Shown: piece after piece, positions 1 through 7,189 of the stretch
Position numbering within the stretch: position 1 is the first letter of the stretch
Layout of the letters: the number at the start of each line of letters is the position of its first letter
NCBI GenBank assembly: GCA_045538895.1
Contig: JAZQEH010000080.1
Span: forward strand, 1 to 64,000
Length of the DNA stretch: 64,000 nucleotides
Reading direction: 5' to 3'
Source of the DNA: UMGS902 sp045538895
GTDB taxonomy: Bacteria; Bacillota; Clostridia; Oscillospirales; CAG-272
Position numbers and translations under genes: made by a program
The notes under the pieces: model-generated
Database searches by the model: none
What the model saw: only the letters and a program-made list of their open reading frames with translations
Told to the model about the DNA's origin: nothing

Positions 1-148
1 TGTAATAGAGAATGGTGAGCATATCCATAACGCTCATGCCGCCGCCGATGTGAGCGCTTCCTGCCCAATAGGTGGTGTCAAGGCAAAGCTTACGAAGCTC
101 ATTTGCCTGATTTTCAAGCTCGAGCCATTCTTGCTTGGTTAATGCCAT
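1..148 (-). CDS. Transketolase, N-terminal subunit (partial, 5' end only)
   Basis: This is the first 49 codons of a gene that leaves the window at base 1. It reads MALTKQEWLELENQ and later has AGSAHIGGGMS followed by a hydrophobic MDMLTILYY stretch, the thiamine-diphosphate-domain start of split transketolases. In the pentose phosphate pathway these move two-carbon units between sugar phosphates. In Clostridia the enzyme is often two genes, and the N-terminal subunit carries the diphosphate-binding half. The ATG at 148 has an AGGAGG ribosome site eight bases upstream. The C-terminal partner would lie outside the window. The family call is strong although only a fragment is visible. Confidence 0.85.
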   Translation of the reverse strand, partial: MALTKQEWLELENQANELRKLCLDTTYWAGSAHIGGGMSVMDMLTILYY

Positions 149-203
149 GGTGAATTCCTCCTTGGTATGAATATAAGCATAATTGCTTTAGTTTCCTAAT
201 CAA

Positions 204-316
204 AGGCTTCTCCTTGAGGAGAAGCTGTCACGAAGTGACTGATGAGGTGAAACGATCGGTGTTACACCTCATCCGACGGCTACGCCGCCACCTTCCCCCA
301 AGGGGGAAGGCTAACA
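204..316. repeat. Palindromic intergenic repeat with several stem-loops
   Basis: Between the transketolase start and the accessory island lies a chain of inverted repeats: arms 206-213/218-225 (GCTTCTCC), a short stem at 227-239, arms 241-249/265-273 (GATGAGGTG/CACCTCATC), a stem near 277-287 and arms 291-299/302-310 (CCTTCCCCC). The ends resemble each other, so the unit could fold into a branched structure. Such units are scattered between genes in many gut Clostridia and look like non-autonomous palindromic repeats. No ORF is seen in 149-371. A role as a terminator for the 372-644 gene is possible but lacks a clean T-run. Confidence 0.6.
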
Positions 317-371
317 AAAGAAAGGCTTCCCGTTTAGGGTAGCCGCCGCGGCGGTTATTGATTTTTCCATC

Positions 372-644
372 TTAATACACAAATCTTTTTGAGATACTGT
401 CCATTTCTTCTTTTACGGCATCTATATCCTTCTGCTTGACAATATAAAACCTTATCATATAAGCAACGATTCCGAGAGCCGCCATACCCGATATTACCGC
501 TCCGACAATATTCATTTTGCAAGCAAAAAGCACCGTGATGCCCAAAAGAAGCAATGCAGGAATACCTAACAGAAAAAGTGTTGTTCTTCGTTTTTTACAC
601 AGCTTATCCCGCTCGGCAGCTTTATTTATGTATGCTTGTATCAT
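372..644 (-). CDS. Small two-helix membrane protein, unknown function
   Basis: This 90-residue protein has two hydrophobic segments, about residues 23-41 and 45-66, preceded by a basic stretch (KKRR) and followed by a charged tail with a short helix (DAVKEEMDSISKRF). That layout predicts a membrane hairpin with both ends in the cytoplasm. A GGGGGG ribosome site lies about ten bases before the ATG. It follows the small cysteine-rich gene at 806-982 on the same strand, but a strong stem-loop at 707-739 lies between them, so it may be a separate unit or a read-through gene. No family was recognised. Confidence 0.6.
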   Translation of the reverse strand: MIQAYINKAAERDKLCKKRRTTLFLLGIPALLLLGITVLFACKMNIVGAVISGMAALGIVAYMIRFYIVKQKDIDAVKEEMDSISKRFVY

Positions 645-706
645 AAACTTATCGCCCCCCTTTTTATATTATAAACCCCAAAAGCTTGTTTTTTCGCAAA
701 TTTTTC

Positions 707-739
707 AAAAACTCCGATTGCATTGCAATCGGAGTTTTT
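707..739. terminator. Bidirectional intrinsic terminator-like hairpin
   Basis: Near-perfect arms AAAAACTCCGATTGCA and its complement are followed by a T-run in both directions. On the minus strand it lies downstream of the 806-982 gene and would end the island operon there. The flanking 644-806 interval holds no other feature I can support. Confidence 0.7.
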
Positions 740-805
740 ATTTTATGAAGGTGAAAAACGCTTTTAGTTTAAAATGTATTCGGCATTTTTATGTATGATT
801 TGATA

Positions 806-982
806 TTATCTTTTATAGTAAAAGCAACCGTTGCGGTCTTCAGGATAATTATATCCGCCATAACCGCCTCTGCATTTTACTCTTCCATAACTATCCTGAT
901 CGCGATGATTTGCATAAATGCAATCAGAACAATTCCCCTCAAAACAACCCTTGGGAATTCTTATTTCTTTTGTTTCTTTCAT
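806..982 (-). CDS. 58-residue cysteine-rich protein, unknown function
   Basis: This very short gene encodes a soluble protein starting MKETKEIRIPKGCFEGNC. Cysteines are at 13, 18, 21, 37 and 53, in the pattern C-x2-C-I-Y ... C ... C-F-Y-Y, with a Gly/Tyr-rich middle (RGGYGGYNYPED). Four cysteines in two pairs suggest a metal or zinc-ribbon-like site. The start is fixed by AAGGAG nine bases upstream. It is the fifth gene of the minus-strand series running down from 3187. The same C-x2-C-I-Y and terminal C-[FP]-Y-[YF] elements occur in the 1896-2243 protein, so the two may share a domain. Function is unknown. The reading frame is supported by the ribosome site, position and composition. Confidence 0.62.
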   Translation of the reverse strand: MKETKEIRIPKGCFEGNCSDCIYANHRDQDSYGRVKCRGGYGGYNYPEDRNGCFYYKR

Positions 983-1094
983 TTCATAAATCTCCTTATT
1001 TTAGTAAAATTAATAAATATTATCTCGCCATTAACCTTTTAAACCACCGCCAAAAAGTTTCGCCTATCGCTTACATCGCATATTTGAGGTTTTT

Positions 1095-1526
1095 TCACTG
1101 TATTTTCAGCTCATCAACAACTATAGAAATCTCTATACCGTTTTTTTCAGCCTTGTAAGGCACCAGCACTCTGTCCGGCAAAACAAAAATTGGAAAATAA
1201 AGTGTCTTTACCGTATCAGGCATCACAGACATTATTTCATTTATGTATTTTTCATCCGCTTTCGATAATGTTTTAACACCGGCGAAATGGGTGTGAAAAA
1301 TCCCTTTAAATTCAATTCCGTTTTTGTACCAATCATCTATACATTGATTTAAAAATTCCACGTTTGGAGAATAACTGCATGCTGCTATAGGTTTTTCTTT
1401 GATATCATCCATTATAAAATGACTGATAACATCCCCCTTTACACCGCCAAGTATTCCACCGGTTTCGGGAGGATAATTTTTAATGCAGGTATCCATTTCT
1501 TTAATCAATTCTTTTAATACTGTCAT
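1095..1526 (-). CDS. JAMM/MPN+ (Prok-JAB) metallopeptidase-like protein
   Basis: This 143-residue protein has the full JAMM zinc signature: Glu21 in PPETGGILGG, then His78-x-His80-x7-Ser88-x2-Asp91. Known family members are zinc isopeptidases or amidases that remove ubiquitin-like tags, process sulfur-carrier proteins or cut phage tail or peptidoglycan substrates. Its size means a bare catalytic domain with no added binding module. It starts inside the end of the Sel1-repeat gene (four-base ATGA overlap), so the two are translationally coupled. No E1, E2, ThiS/MoaD-like or phage tail gene is nearby, so the substrate is unclear. The fold and active site are seen; the substrate is not known. 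Confidence 0.85.
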   Translation of the reverse strand: MTVLKELIKEMDTCIKNYPPETGGILGGVKGDVISHFIMDDIKEKPIAACSYSPNVEFLNQCIDDWYKNGIEFKGIFHTHFAGVKTLSKADEKYINEIMSVMPDTVKTLYFPIFVLPDRVLVPYKAEKNGIEISIVVDELKIQ

Positions 1527-1837
1527 CTTAGTTGCTCAATTTTACGTCTTGCGTTGTTCAACCTTTCATGAAATCTAGGCACACCGGACTTCTCCATCTC
1601 GTTCAAAAGATCCATCGCTTGCCTATAACCTCTATATTCTCCGCATACGCAAAGCCAGAATATAGCATTATCTATATCCTGTGCTTTGAAAAAGTAATAC
1701 TTGCCAAGCAAATACTGTGCTTCTATATCTCCGTTTTTCGCAAGCTCAATCAAATCATCGCGTTCTTTGCGTTCTTTTATACCTAAAAACAATATAACTG
1801 CCACTATTACCAGAACAACAAAAATTATAAATCCCAT
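1523..1837 (-). CDS. Membrane-anchored Sel1-like repeat protein
   Basis: The 104-residue product begins with one hydrophobic helix (about residues 2-19), then a basic stop-transfer patch (KERKERD). Next comes one Sel1-type helical repeat with the usual AKNGDIEAQYLLGKYYF pattern and a second partial repeat. Sel1 repeats are protein-interaction surfaces. The likely arrangement is a membrane anchor with a small cytoplasmic adaptor. An AGAGG ribosome site precedes the ATG. The stop overlaps the JAMM gene start, which suggests a partnership with that peptidase, for example holding it at the membrane. This pairing is inference from coupling only. Confidence 0.72.
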   Translation of the reverse strand: MGFIIFVVLVIVAVILFLGIKERKERDDLIELAKNGDIEAQYLLGKYYFFKAQDIDNAIFWLCVCGEYRGYRQAMDLLNEMEKSGVPRFHERLNNARRKIEQLR

Positions 1838-1895
1838 AGTTCAAATTCCTCTCTGCTAAAAAATCGAAGCAATAGACACACCCATTCCGGAGATT

Positions 1896-2243
1896 TTAAC
1901 GCCTTTTTGCAAGAAGATCCGGATCGCCCTCAAAATACGGACACGGATGCTCTTTAGAAAAATCTTCTTCTTCGCAATTTACATTCTTATTAAGTCTTGA
2001 ACAGTAAACTATATTGTTCAAATTCACTTTAGTGTGATCTCCGTTTCTATAAATGCAAGAAAAACAAGCACCCGAATTCATGTGCATATCGTCAAACAAG
2101 TCCAAACCGCGGTTTATTTCTTTCAAATCATCCTTCATCTTTTTACTATCTATAAGCGATCTTATTATAATAATGGGGATACCTATAGCCATACATACCA
2201 GCCAAAAATTAATCATACTTCCTATTCCATCAAGAAATCCCAT
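1896..2243 (-). CDS. Membrane protein with C-terminal cysteine cluster, unknown
   Basis: This 115-residue protein has one transmembrane helix (about residues 11-28), a charged linker that may form a short coiled coil (33-50) and a soluble cysteine cluster with Cys60, Cys63, Cys81, Cys90 and Cys101. The motif is C-F-S-C-I-Y ... C ... C ... C-P-Y-F, close to the pattern in the 58-residue protein at 806-982. It could bind a metal or form a redox site. The ribosome site AAGGAG overlaps the end of the 2258-3187 gene, so the two are tightly coupled. No named family was recognised. Confidence 0.65.
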   Translation of the reverse strand: MGFLDGIGSMINFWLVCMAIGIPIIIIRSLIDSKKMKDDLKEINRGLDLFDDMHMNSGACFSCIYRNGDHTKVNLNNIVYCSRLNKNVNCEEEDFSKEHPCPYFEGDPDLLAKRR

Positions 2244-2257
2244 TTCGGTCTAACTCC

Positions 2258-3187
2258 TTATTTTATCAACGTCGAATAAATCATCATGTTGGTTTGTATA
2301 CGGCTTTCGTTTGCAGCTATTTCCGAATTATATGCCGCTATAGCGGTATTATGTTCAGTTTTTGCCGCAAGTCTAAGCGTTTCGTTCATTCCTTCGCATA
2401 AATTGTTCAGTTTTCTGTTTGTCTCGGTTATGCCGGCGTAAAGAGAATAGCATATTCCTTTAAGCTCGGAAAGATCGTTTTTAATATCCACAAGAAGATC
2501 ATAAAGAGAACCCCATATCATTTCTTCCCTGCACTTTGCGTATGCACCGAGACCGCCTTCAAGCTCATAGCAAATTCCAGTATCAATATATTCGTACATT
2601 TTTGATATTTTTGTCAATTCTCTGTAATCCGTATGAATAATATTCAAGTCATATAATTTTCTTCTTTGTTGATATGCCATTGAACGCACATAAACCATTT
2701 GATTGATTTGTGCCTCTATTCTTTTGGTTATAACAGCATCTTCTTTAATCTGCTGTTCGGCAATCGCACGGTTGCGGCGATGCTTCTCCATTTCGTATTC
2801 GTTCCTTTTTTTAGCATCGGAAACAGCTTTCCAGTTTGAAAAAATCACTACCGCTATTCCGGCAATTATCGGCACTCCGAAAAGAAGAAAAATAATGGTA
2901 TCCGTGCTGACCGATTTTTTAATGGAATCAAATATCATTCCGATAATTATGCCCATTGCAGCAAAACCTATTACAGCGGAAATAATAAACATCATAAAAT
3001 TATCAAAAAGTCCATACTGATCTCCAACCTCGGTGCTTACAAGTGCAGGCGGCTTTACGGTAGGATGACGTTGATATTTTCTTTTTTCACGCTCAAATCT
3101 ATCAATTGCACAGTCACATGTGTAACAATTTAGTTCAGCATCAAGCACGGCTCTGAGATAGTCTTTTAACGCACTTCTTTTATCCAT
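2258..3187 (-). CDS. Double-transmembrane coiled-coil protein, unknown (first operon gene)
   Basis: This 309-residue protein is the first gene of the island operon. Its N-terminus is soluble with three cysteines near residues 21-26 (NCYTCDC). Two transmembrane helices follow (about 65-88 and 95-114), then a long charged helix likely to form a coiled coil (about 120-170) and a conserved-looking part around YDLNIIHTDYRELTKISKMY. The C-terminal third is again helical. I recall similar uncharacterised Firmicute proteins with the YDLNII element, often near mobile DNA, but no known function. It has an AAGGAG ribosome site and sits directly under an XRE-controlled promoter. Confidence 0.68.
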   Translation of the reverse strand: MDKRSALKDYLRAVLDAELNCYTCDCAIDRFEREKRKYQRHPTVKPPALVSTEVGDQYGLFDNFMMFIISAVIGFAAMGIIIGMIFDSIKKSVSTDTIIFLLFGVPIIAGIAVVIFSNWKAVSDAKKRNEYEMEKHRRNRAIAEQQIKEDAVITKRIEAQINQMVYVRSMAYQQRRKLYDLNIIHTDYRELTKISKMYEYIDTGICYELEGGLGAYAKCREEMIWGSLYDLLVDIKNDLSELKGICYSLYAGITETNRKLNNLCEGMNETLRLAAKTEHNTAIAAYNSEIAANESRIQTNMMIYSTLIK

Positions 3188-3203
3188 TTTGTTCTCCTTT
3201 CAA

Positions 3204-3221
3204 TGTCGAATTTTATCGACA
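3204..3221. promoter_or_regulatory. Inverted repeat in the leader of the island operon
   Basis: TGTCGA and TCGACA form perfect six-base arms around a six-base spacer, between the minus-strand -10 box and the ribosome site of the 2258-3187 gene. This is a typical repressor position. It differs from the two AGTAAA sites, so it may serve another regulator. Confidence 0.45.
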
Positions 3222-3227
3222 TATATT

Positions 3228-3256
3228 ATTATAGTAAAAATGTTTACTAAAGTCAA
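3228..3256 (-). promoter_or_regulatory. Sigma-A promoter of the island operon
   Basis: On the minus strand the -35 box is TTGACT (3256-3251) and the -10 box TATAAT (3233-3228), with exactly 17 bases between. It fires toward the 2258-3187 gene and lies inside the XRE operator region. Confidence 0.75.
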
Positions 3257-3273
3257 TAGTAAATATCTTTACT
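3233..3273. promoter_or_regulatory. Tandem operators for the divergent XRE regulator
   Basis: Two palindromes of the same form, AGTAAA-N4-TTTACT, lie at 3233-3248 and 3258-3273, with centres 25 bp apart. The first fills the -35/-10 spacer of the minus-strand promoter. The second lies just upstream of the -35 box and could overlap the -35 region of the regulator gene (TTTACT at 3268, possible -10 TAATAC at 3291). Binding by the 3317-3526 protein would repress the operon and probably itself. Confidence 0.7.
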
Positions 3274-3316
3274 GTTGTAGAATATGGGCATAATACACTT
3301 AAAAAAGGTGACAAAC

Positions 3317-3526
3317 ATGCTTGGATATATAAAACGCATACGTGATTTGCGTGAGGATAATGACATGACACAGCAAGAGGTTGCAAACGTACTCGGCACT
3401 TCGCAAACGATGTATGCACGTTATGAACGGGGTGCCAATGAGCTTCCTATTCACCACTTGATAAAGCTTTGTGAGCTGTATAACGTATCTGCGGATTATA
3501 TTTTATGTATTGAAAAAGAAATATAA
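3317..3526 (+). CDS. XRE-family HTH repressor (69 residues)
   Basis: This is a minimal Cro/C1-type DNA-binding protein, almost entirely one helix-turn-helix domain: IKRIRDLREDNDMTQQEVANVLG, then a recognition helix with SQTMYARYERG and a closing VSADYILCIE helix. An upstream ATG at 3284 would add eleven residues, but AAGGTGA seven bases before 3317 supports the start used here. It is divergent from the island operon and faces two matching operators. The lack of a sensor domain fits a simple repressor released by dilution, cleavage or a partner. The JAMM peptidase could in principle be that partner, but this is speculation. Confidence 0.88.
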   Translation: MLGYIKRIRDLREDNDMTQQEVANVLGTSQTMYARYERGANELPIHHLIKLCELYNVSADYILCIEKEI

Positions 3527-3556
3527 AAAGACGATTGCGGTTGCAATCGTCTTTTT
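3525..3556 (+). terminator. Intrinsic terminator of the XRE gene
   Basis: AAAAAGACGATTGC, loop GGTT, complementary arm and a T-run start at the TAA codon of the regulator. It also works in the minus direction and would end the murA transcript. Confidence 0.85.
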
Positions 3557-3572
3557 TGTTTGCGTGATTATA

Positions 3573-4829
3573 TTAAAATGAAACTTTTCTTATATCGGCG
3601 CCGAGGCCACGGAGTTTTTTAACGATGTTATCGTATCCACGCTCGATTGTATGGATATCAATGATTTCGGTACGTCCCTTTACGGCAAGGCCCATAATAA
3701 CCATCGCAGCACCCGCACGCAGGTCAACCGAACGCATCGGAGCACCGACAAGCTCGGCAGTACCGCCGTGTATAATTGCGGTTTCACCGGCAACGTCAAT
3801 GTAAGCGCCTGTTTTACGAAGCTCCTCAACGTAGCGGAATCGGTTATCCCATACGCCCTCAATAACCTTTGAGTCCCCCTTTGCAAAGCAGAGGAGCGCC
3901 GTCATCTGCGGCTGCATGTCGGTCGGGAAGCCGGGGTAAGGACGGGTTTTTACATTGATATTTTTCATATCACCATCACGCTTAACGATGATAGCATCGT
4001 CAAGCTCCTCAACGTATACACCCATTTCGGAAAGCTTTGCCGAAATCGAGTCAAGGTGCTTGGGGATAACATTGTTGATTTTTACATTACCGCCGGTTGC
4101 GGCAGCCGCAAACATAAACGTGCCTGCCTCAATCATATCGGGGATAATTGCGTATGTGCAGCCGTGGAGGGATTCCACGCCCTTGATTTTAATTGTATCG
4201 GTACCTGCACCCGTGATATTTGCACCGCAGGCGTTGAGGAAGTTTGCAAGGTCAACGATATGAGGCTCACGTGCAACACTTTCAAGCACGGTAACGCCCT
4301 TGGCAAACACGCTTGCGAGGATAACGTTAACGGTTGCACCAACCGAAACCTTGTCAAAATAAACCTCGCAACCGCAAAGTTCCTCGGCTGACGCTTCAAC
4401 ATAACCGCCACGGGTATCAACCGTAGCACCGAGAGCCTTGAAACCCTTGACATGCTGGTCGATGGGACGGATACCGAAGTTGCAACCGCCCGTCATACCA
4501 ACCTTTGCCTTTTTGAATCTGCCAAGCTCTGCACCGATGAGGTATGTAGAACCTCTCATCTTGCTGACAAGCTCATACGGAGAACGGCAAGGGAGAATGT
4601 CACGTGTATCAATCTCAACAGTGGTATGGTCACGGCGGACCTTTGCACCCATTTTTTCAAGGATTTCGAGAGTAAGGTCAACGTCGAGTATTTCGGGTAC
4701 GTTTTCTATAACGCAGCGGTCACCCGTGAGAATGGTGCCAAACAGAATGGGCAATGCCGCATTCTTTGCACCGCTTATCTCTACTGTGCCTGTAAGCGGA
4801 GTGCCGCCGTTGATTACGATTTTATCCAT
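3573..4829 (-). CDS. murA: UDP-N-acetylglucosamine 1-carboxyvinyltransferase
   Basis: This 418-residue enzyme makes the first committed step of peptidoglycan synthesis, moving the enolpyruvyl group of PEP to UDP-GlcNAc in the cytoplasm. Key elements are Lys22 in SGAKNA, the flexible loop with nucleophile Cys116 in TGGCNFGIRPIDQH, and a near-C-terminal RGYDNIV segment. Length and motifs are normal, and the Cys predicts fosfomycin sensitivity. It follows yycI but has its own promoter whose -35 box begins just after the yycI stop. The link to WalRK fits, because WalRK controls wall turnover in Firmicutes. Confidence 0.97.
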   Translation of the reverse strand: MDKIVINGGTPLTGTVEISGAKNAALPILFGTILTGDRCVIENVPEILDVDLTLEILEKMGAKVRRDHTTVEIDTRDILPCRSPYELVSKMRGSTYLIGAELGRFKKAKVGMTGGCNFGIRPIDQHVKGFKALGATVDTRGGYVEASAEELCGCEVYFDKVSVGATVNVILASVFAKGVTVLESVAREPHIVDLANFLNACGANITGAGTDTIKIKGVESLHGCTYAIIPDMIEAGTFMFAAAATGGNVKINNVIPKHLDSISAKLSEMGVYVEELDDAIIVKRDGDMKNINVKTRPYPGFPTDMQPQMTALLCFAKGDSKVIEGVWDNRFRYVEELRKTGAYIDVAGETAIIHGGTAELVGAPMRSVDLRAGAAMVIMGLAVKGRTEIIDIHTIERGYDNIVKKLRGLGADIRKVSF

Positions 4830-4880
4830 AGGAAAAGTCCTTTCGGAGTTTTAGCGAGAAAAAGAATTATATTATAAATA

Positions 4881-4909
4881 AATATATCATATTTTCGCCA
4901 TTTTTTCAA
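4881..4909 (-). promoter_or_regulatory. Promoter of murA
   Basis: TTGAAA (4909-4904), a 17-base spacer and TATATT (4886-4881) read on the minus strand. The location between yycI and murA lets murA be expressed apart from the wal operon. Confidence 0.6.
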
Positions 4910-4914
4910 TAGTA

Positions 4915-5772
4915 TCAGTATTTTTCTTTGCTTATCGCATTCACTGCATTGATTTTGCCGTCTTCGTATACGATACGGTATGACGGTATATACATCATGC
5001 TATGATTCTGAGAGTCCTCGTACAAGGTGTAGCAAAGAGAAATATCGGTTACTCTGCCAACCTCGCCGCGTTCCTTTTCACTAAACATTATATTTACACG
5101 GTTGAGAAGTTGTGTACTCTCTTTTTGTTCGGGTACGCCAAAGAAATGCTTGCCGTGTGCATACACGATTTTGCCGCCATGGATTCCGAAGCGACAGGTC
5201 ATATCGTAAATGGGCAAGCCGTTTTCGGTCTGGACGGCTGTTATAAATGTGTATTCGCCGTATGAGGTACATTCGGCACTGTCGAGTGCACCAAAAGGAA
5301 GTGCAATTAGCTCCTCAAGTAATTCACGTGCCGCTTTGGTGTCTTCCGATGCGGCTTTTTTTGAATTCGCAAGTGCCTGATTTATTTCATTTGTATGGGA
5401 GGCACGCGTGTAATCAATCGACATATCGTATCCAAGCGAAACGCTTTCCCCATCGAGCGTTTCTGCGCGTATACCGCTTGGCAGCATGTATATGCCGTCA
5501 GCCTCCTTGCCGAAAAGCAGCGAAGCAACGAGTGCAAGATAATGCTCACGGTCATATGTGCAAAGGAGCGTGTCTGCGCTGTCATTTTCAACCGCAAGCA
5601 GTTCCTCGTCAACGTAAATTCCGCTTTGCTTCAATACGTCCGATGCTACTTCGGCGGTTTCGCTTGTGGTATAGCGGGATGCCATAAAATAATTGTAAAC
5701 AAACACCAAAAGCAGTATATTTACCGCAACAAGGAGAATAATCAGAAAATTTTTGACGTTTTTCCAGCTCAT
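4915..5772 (-). CDS. yycI: YycI-like regulatory protein of WalK
   Basis: The 285-residue product has one N-terminal transmembrane helix (about residues 8-28) and an extracytoplasmic domain of the YycI type (the region around LDGESVSLGYDMSIDYTR and the later GIHGGKIVYAHG). In Bacillus, YycI and YycH bind each other and WalK in the membrane and lower kinase activity. The ATG overlaps the yycH stop by four bases, so the two are coupled. Identity rests on topology, size and the walR-walK-yycH-yycI order more than on a strong motif, since this family diverges quickly. Confidence 0.78.
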   Translation of the reverse strand: MSWKNVKNFLIILLVAVNILLLVFVYNYFMASRYTTSETAEVASDVLKQSGIYVDEELLAVENDSADTLLCTYDREHYLALVASLLFGKEADGIYMLPSGIRAETLDGESVSLGYDMSIDYTRASHTNEINQALANSKKAASEDTKAARELLEELIALPFGALDSAECTSYGEYTFITAVQTENGLPIYDMTCRFGIHGGKIVYAHGKHFFGVPEQKESTQLLNRVNIMFSEKERGEVGRVTDISLCYTLYEDSQNHSMMYIPSYRIVYEDGKINAVNAISKEKY

Positions 5773-7103
5773 TTTTCAACCTCCGAGAAGTACCAGCGTG
5801 CATCAAGCTCGGCTTCGGGGAGCGTGTCCGCCTTGTAACGCAGCAAAAAAGAATTGATTTCTCTTGTCCTTGAAGCGTAGCTGTATTCCCACTTTGACGG
5901 AGACGGCGAAACGGTTTTACCGATTCTTTCTGCGTTTATAAAACGCAGTTCGATGCTCTTGAATCTGCCACCTGAAACCGAAAATCTTGCAAGGTATGGG
6001 AAAGCCGTGCCCGAAATCGGAATTGACGAATCGCAAAGCCCGAAAACAACGGTAAAAGTATCCTCGTTGTTATAGAAACCGTCAAGGCAGAGTGAAAATG
6101 CTTTGCCCGTCATTTCGGGATAAGCGCTACGCAACTGCTCTATAAGCGTTACTGAGGCAGAAAGGATATCGTACATGTCGATATCCAGCGTGTTTTTCCT
6201 GTTTGCAAGAAAGTCGGATATCTGAATACCGCCGTCATTTGAAGCGGTGTATGACAACACTTCATCGGACATAGTAAGTGTTCCGTGCGGAGCCACGATG
6301 CTTATATCCATGGACATGGGTGCGATATCGTCTGCATCGTATCCGAGCAGCGTCAGCATATCAACGTATGCCTTGCCCGACGGCATTTTACCTGCTCCAA
6401 GTGCAAGGGTTTGCGTATGCGGAGAAGCGTCGGATATTGCTACTGCATTTTCGGTGAGCGTGAAGTCCGCAAGTCTTGTGTCGCTTGACATAGCCGCAAG
6501 CGATGCGAGGTTTATAAAGCAGTCGGCTGTGGCGAGATAGTATTTTTCACCGTCTTTCATATAAAGCGAGGTTTTGCCGCCTGCGTCAAAATCAAGCAGT
6601 ACACTTTCAACGTTGATAGCCGATGCACAGCCTGCGGCGGCAACGTATTCACCGGTCAGGGCATATACCGCCTGATATGGCAATGCGTTAGCAAATGAGA
6701 AATAGACGTAGCTTCTGCCCGAAACGGCACTCCTGAATGATGCACCGTCGATTTCAACGATCATTGCATTTGATGATAGCAAGGTGTGAATTGATTCCTT
6801 TGCAAAGTCAAAGAGGTCCGCCGCCGCCTGCTCGTTACCGTACGTACCTCCGCCGCCCATATGGCGGATTGCAGCAAAAGAGATTGCAAGCAGACCTTTT
6901 TCGTGCATCTCTTCGCTTTCAGGAGCATCGTTGCCTACGGCAACTGCGCCCTGCGGCATGTTTTGAGCATTGATTGCCGCATTGTTTGCAGAAAACTGCG
7001 AGCCGCCGATGTAAATACCTGCAAGGACAAGCATGGAAACTGTCAGCAGCGCAATTATTATGTTTTTGAAAGCTTCTAATGGCTTTATTCTGATTTTTTC
7101 CAT
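5769..7103 (-). CDS. yycH: YycH-like regulatory protein of WalK
   Basis: This 444-residue protein has one N-terminal membrane helix (about 12-31) and a large external part. It is placed directly after walK and before yycI, as in Bacillus and Clostridia. YycH acts with YycI to hold the WalK kinase in check. The external part is poorly conserved: an N-terminal stretch rich in Ala and Gly after the membrane, then a two-domain beta region ending near LDARWYFSEVEK. The assignment depends largely on synteny and topology. An 86-base gap with a perfect palindrome separates it from walK. Confidence 0.75.
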   Translation of the reverse strand: MEKIRIKPLEAFKNIIIALLTVSMLVLAGIYIGGSQFSANNAAINAQNMPQGAVAVGNDAPESEEMHEKGLLAISFAAIRHMGGGGTYGNEQAAADLFDFAKESIHTLLSSNAMIVEIDGASFRSAVSGRSYVYFSFANALPYQAVYALTGEYVAAAGCASAINVESVLLDFDAGGKTSLYMKDGEKYYLATADCFINLASLAAMSSDTRLADFTLTENAVAISDASPHTQTLALGAGKMPSGKAYVDMLTLLGYDADDIAPMSMDISIVAPHGTLTMSDEVLSYTASNDGGIQISDFLANRKNTLDIDMYDILSASVTLIEQLRSAYPEMTGKAFSLCLDGFYNNEDTFTVVFGLCDSSIPISGTAFPYLARFSVSGGRFKSIELRFINAERIGKTVSPSPSKWEYSYASRTREINSFLLRYKADTLPEAELDARWYFSEVEK

Positions 7104-7159
7104 GCCAAACCTCCTTTGTAAAAGTTATAGGTAAAAGTGAAGAGTGAAAAGGTTAGGTG

Positions 7160-7185
7160 GATTTTTGCACCGTGGTGCAAAAATC
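7160..7185. other. Perfect palindrome between walK and yycH
   Basis: Arms GATTTTTGCACC and its complement enclose two bases. The stem lacks a GC-rich core with T-run on the minus strand, so it more likely affects mRNA stability or ratio of walK to yycHI than full termination. Confidence 0.5.
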
Positions 7186-7189
7186 TTCA

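Noticed and set aside
204..316. The hairpin chain as a riboswitch for the transketolase gene
   Set aside because: It lies upstream on the minus strand, but the arms are simple palindromes typical of intergenic repeats, with no recognised aptamer core.
791..1158. Plus-strand ORFs opposite the 58-residue cysteine gene
   Set aside because: They lack ribosome sites, overlap each other and lie antisense to a gene with AAGGAG and a coherent cysteine pattern.
1095..1526. JAMM protein as a phage tail (lambda K-like) assembly peptidase
   Set aside because: No NlpC/P60, tail or head gene is near, and the partner is a Sel1 membrane protein.
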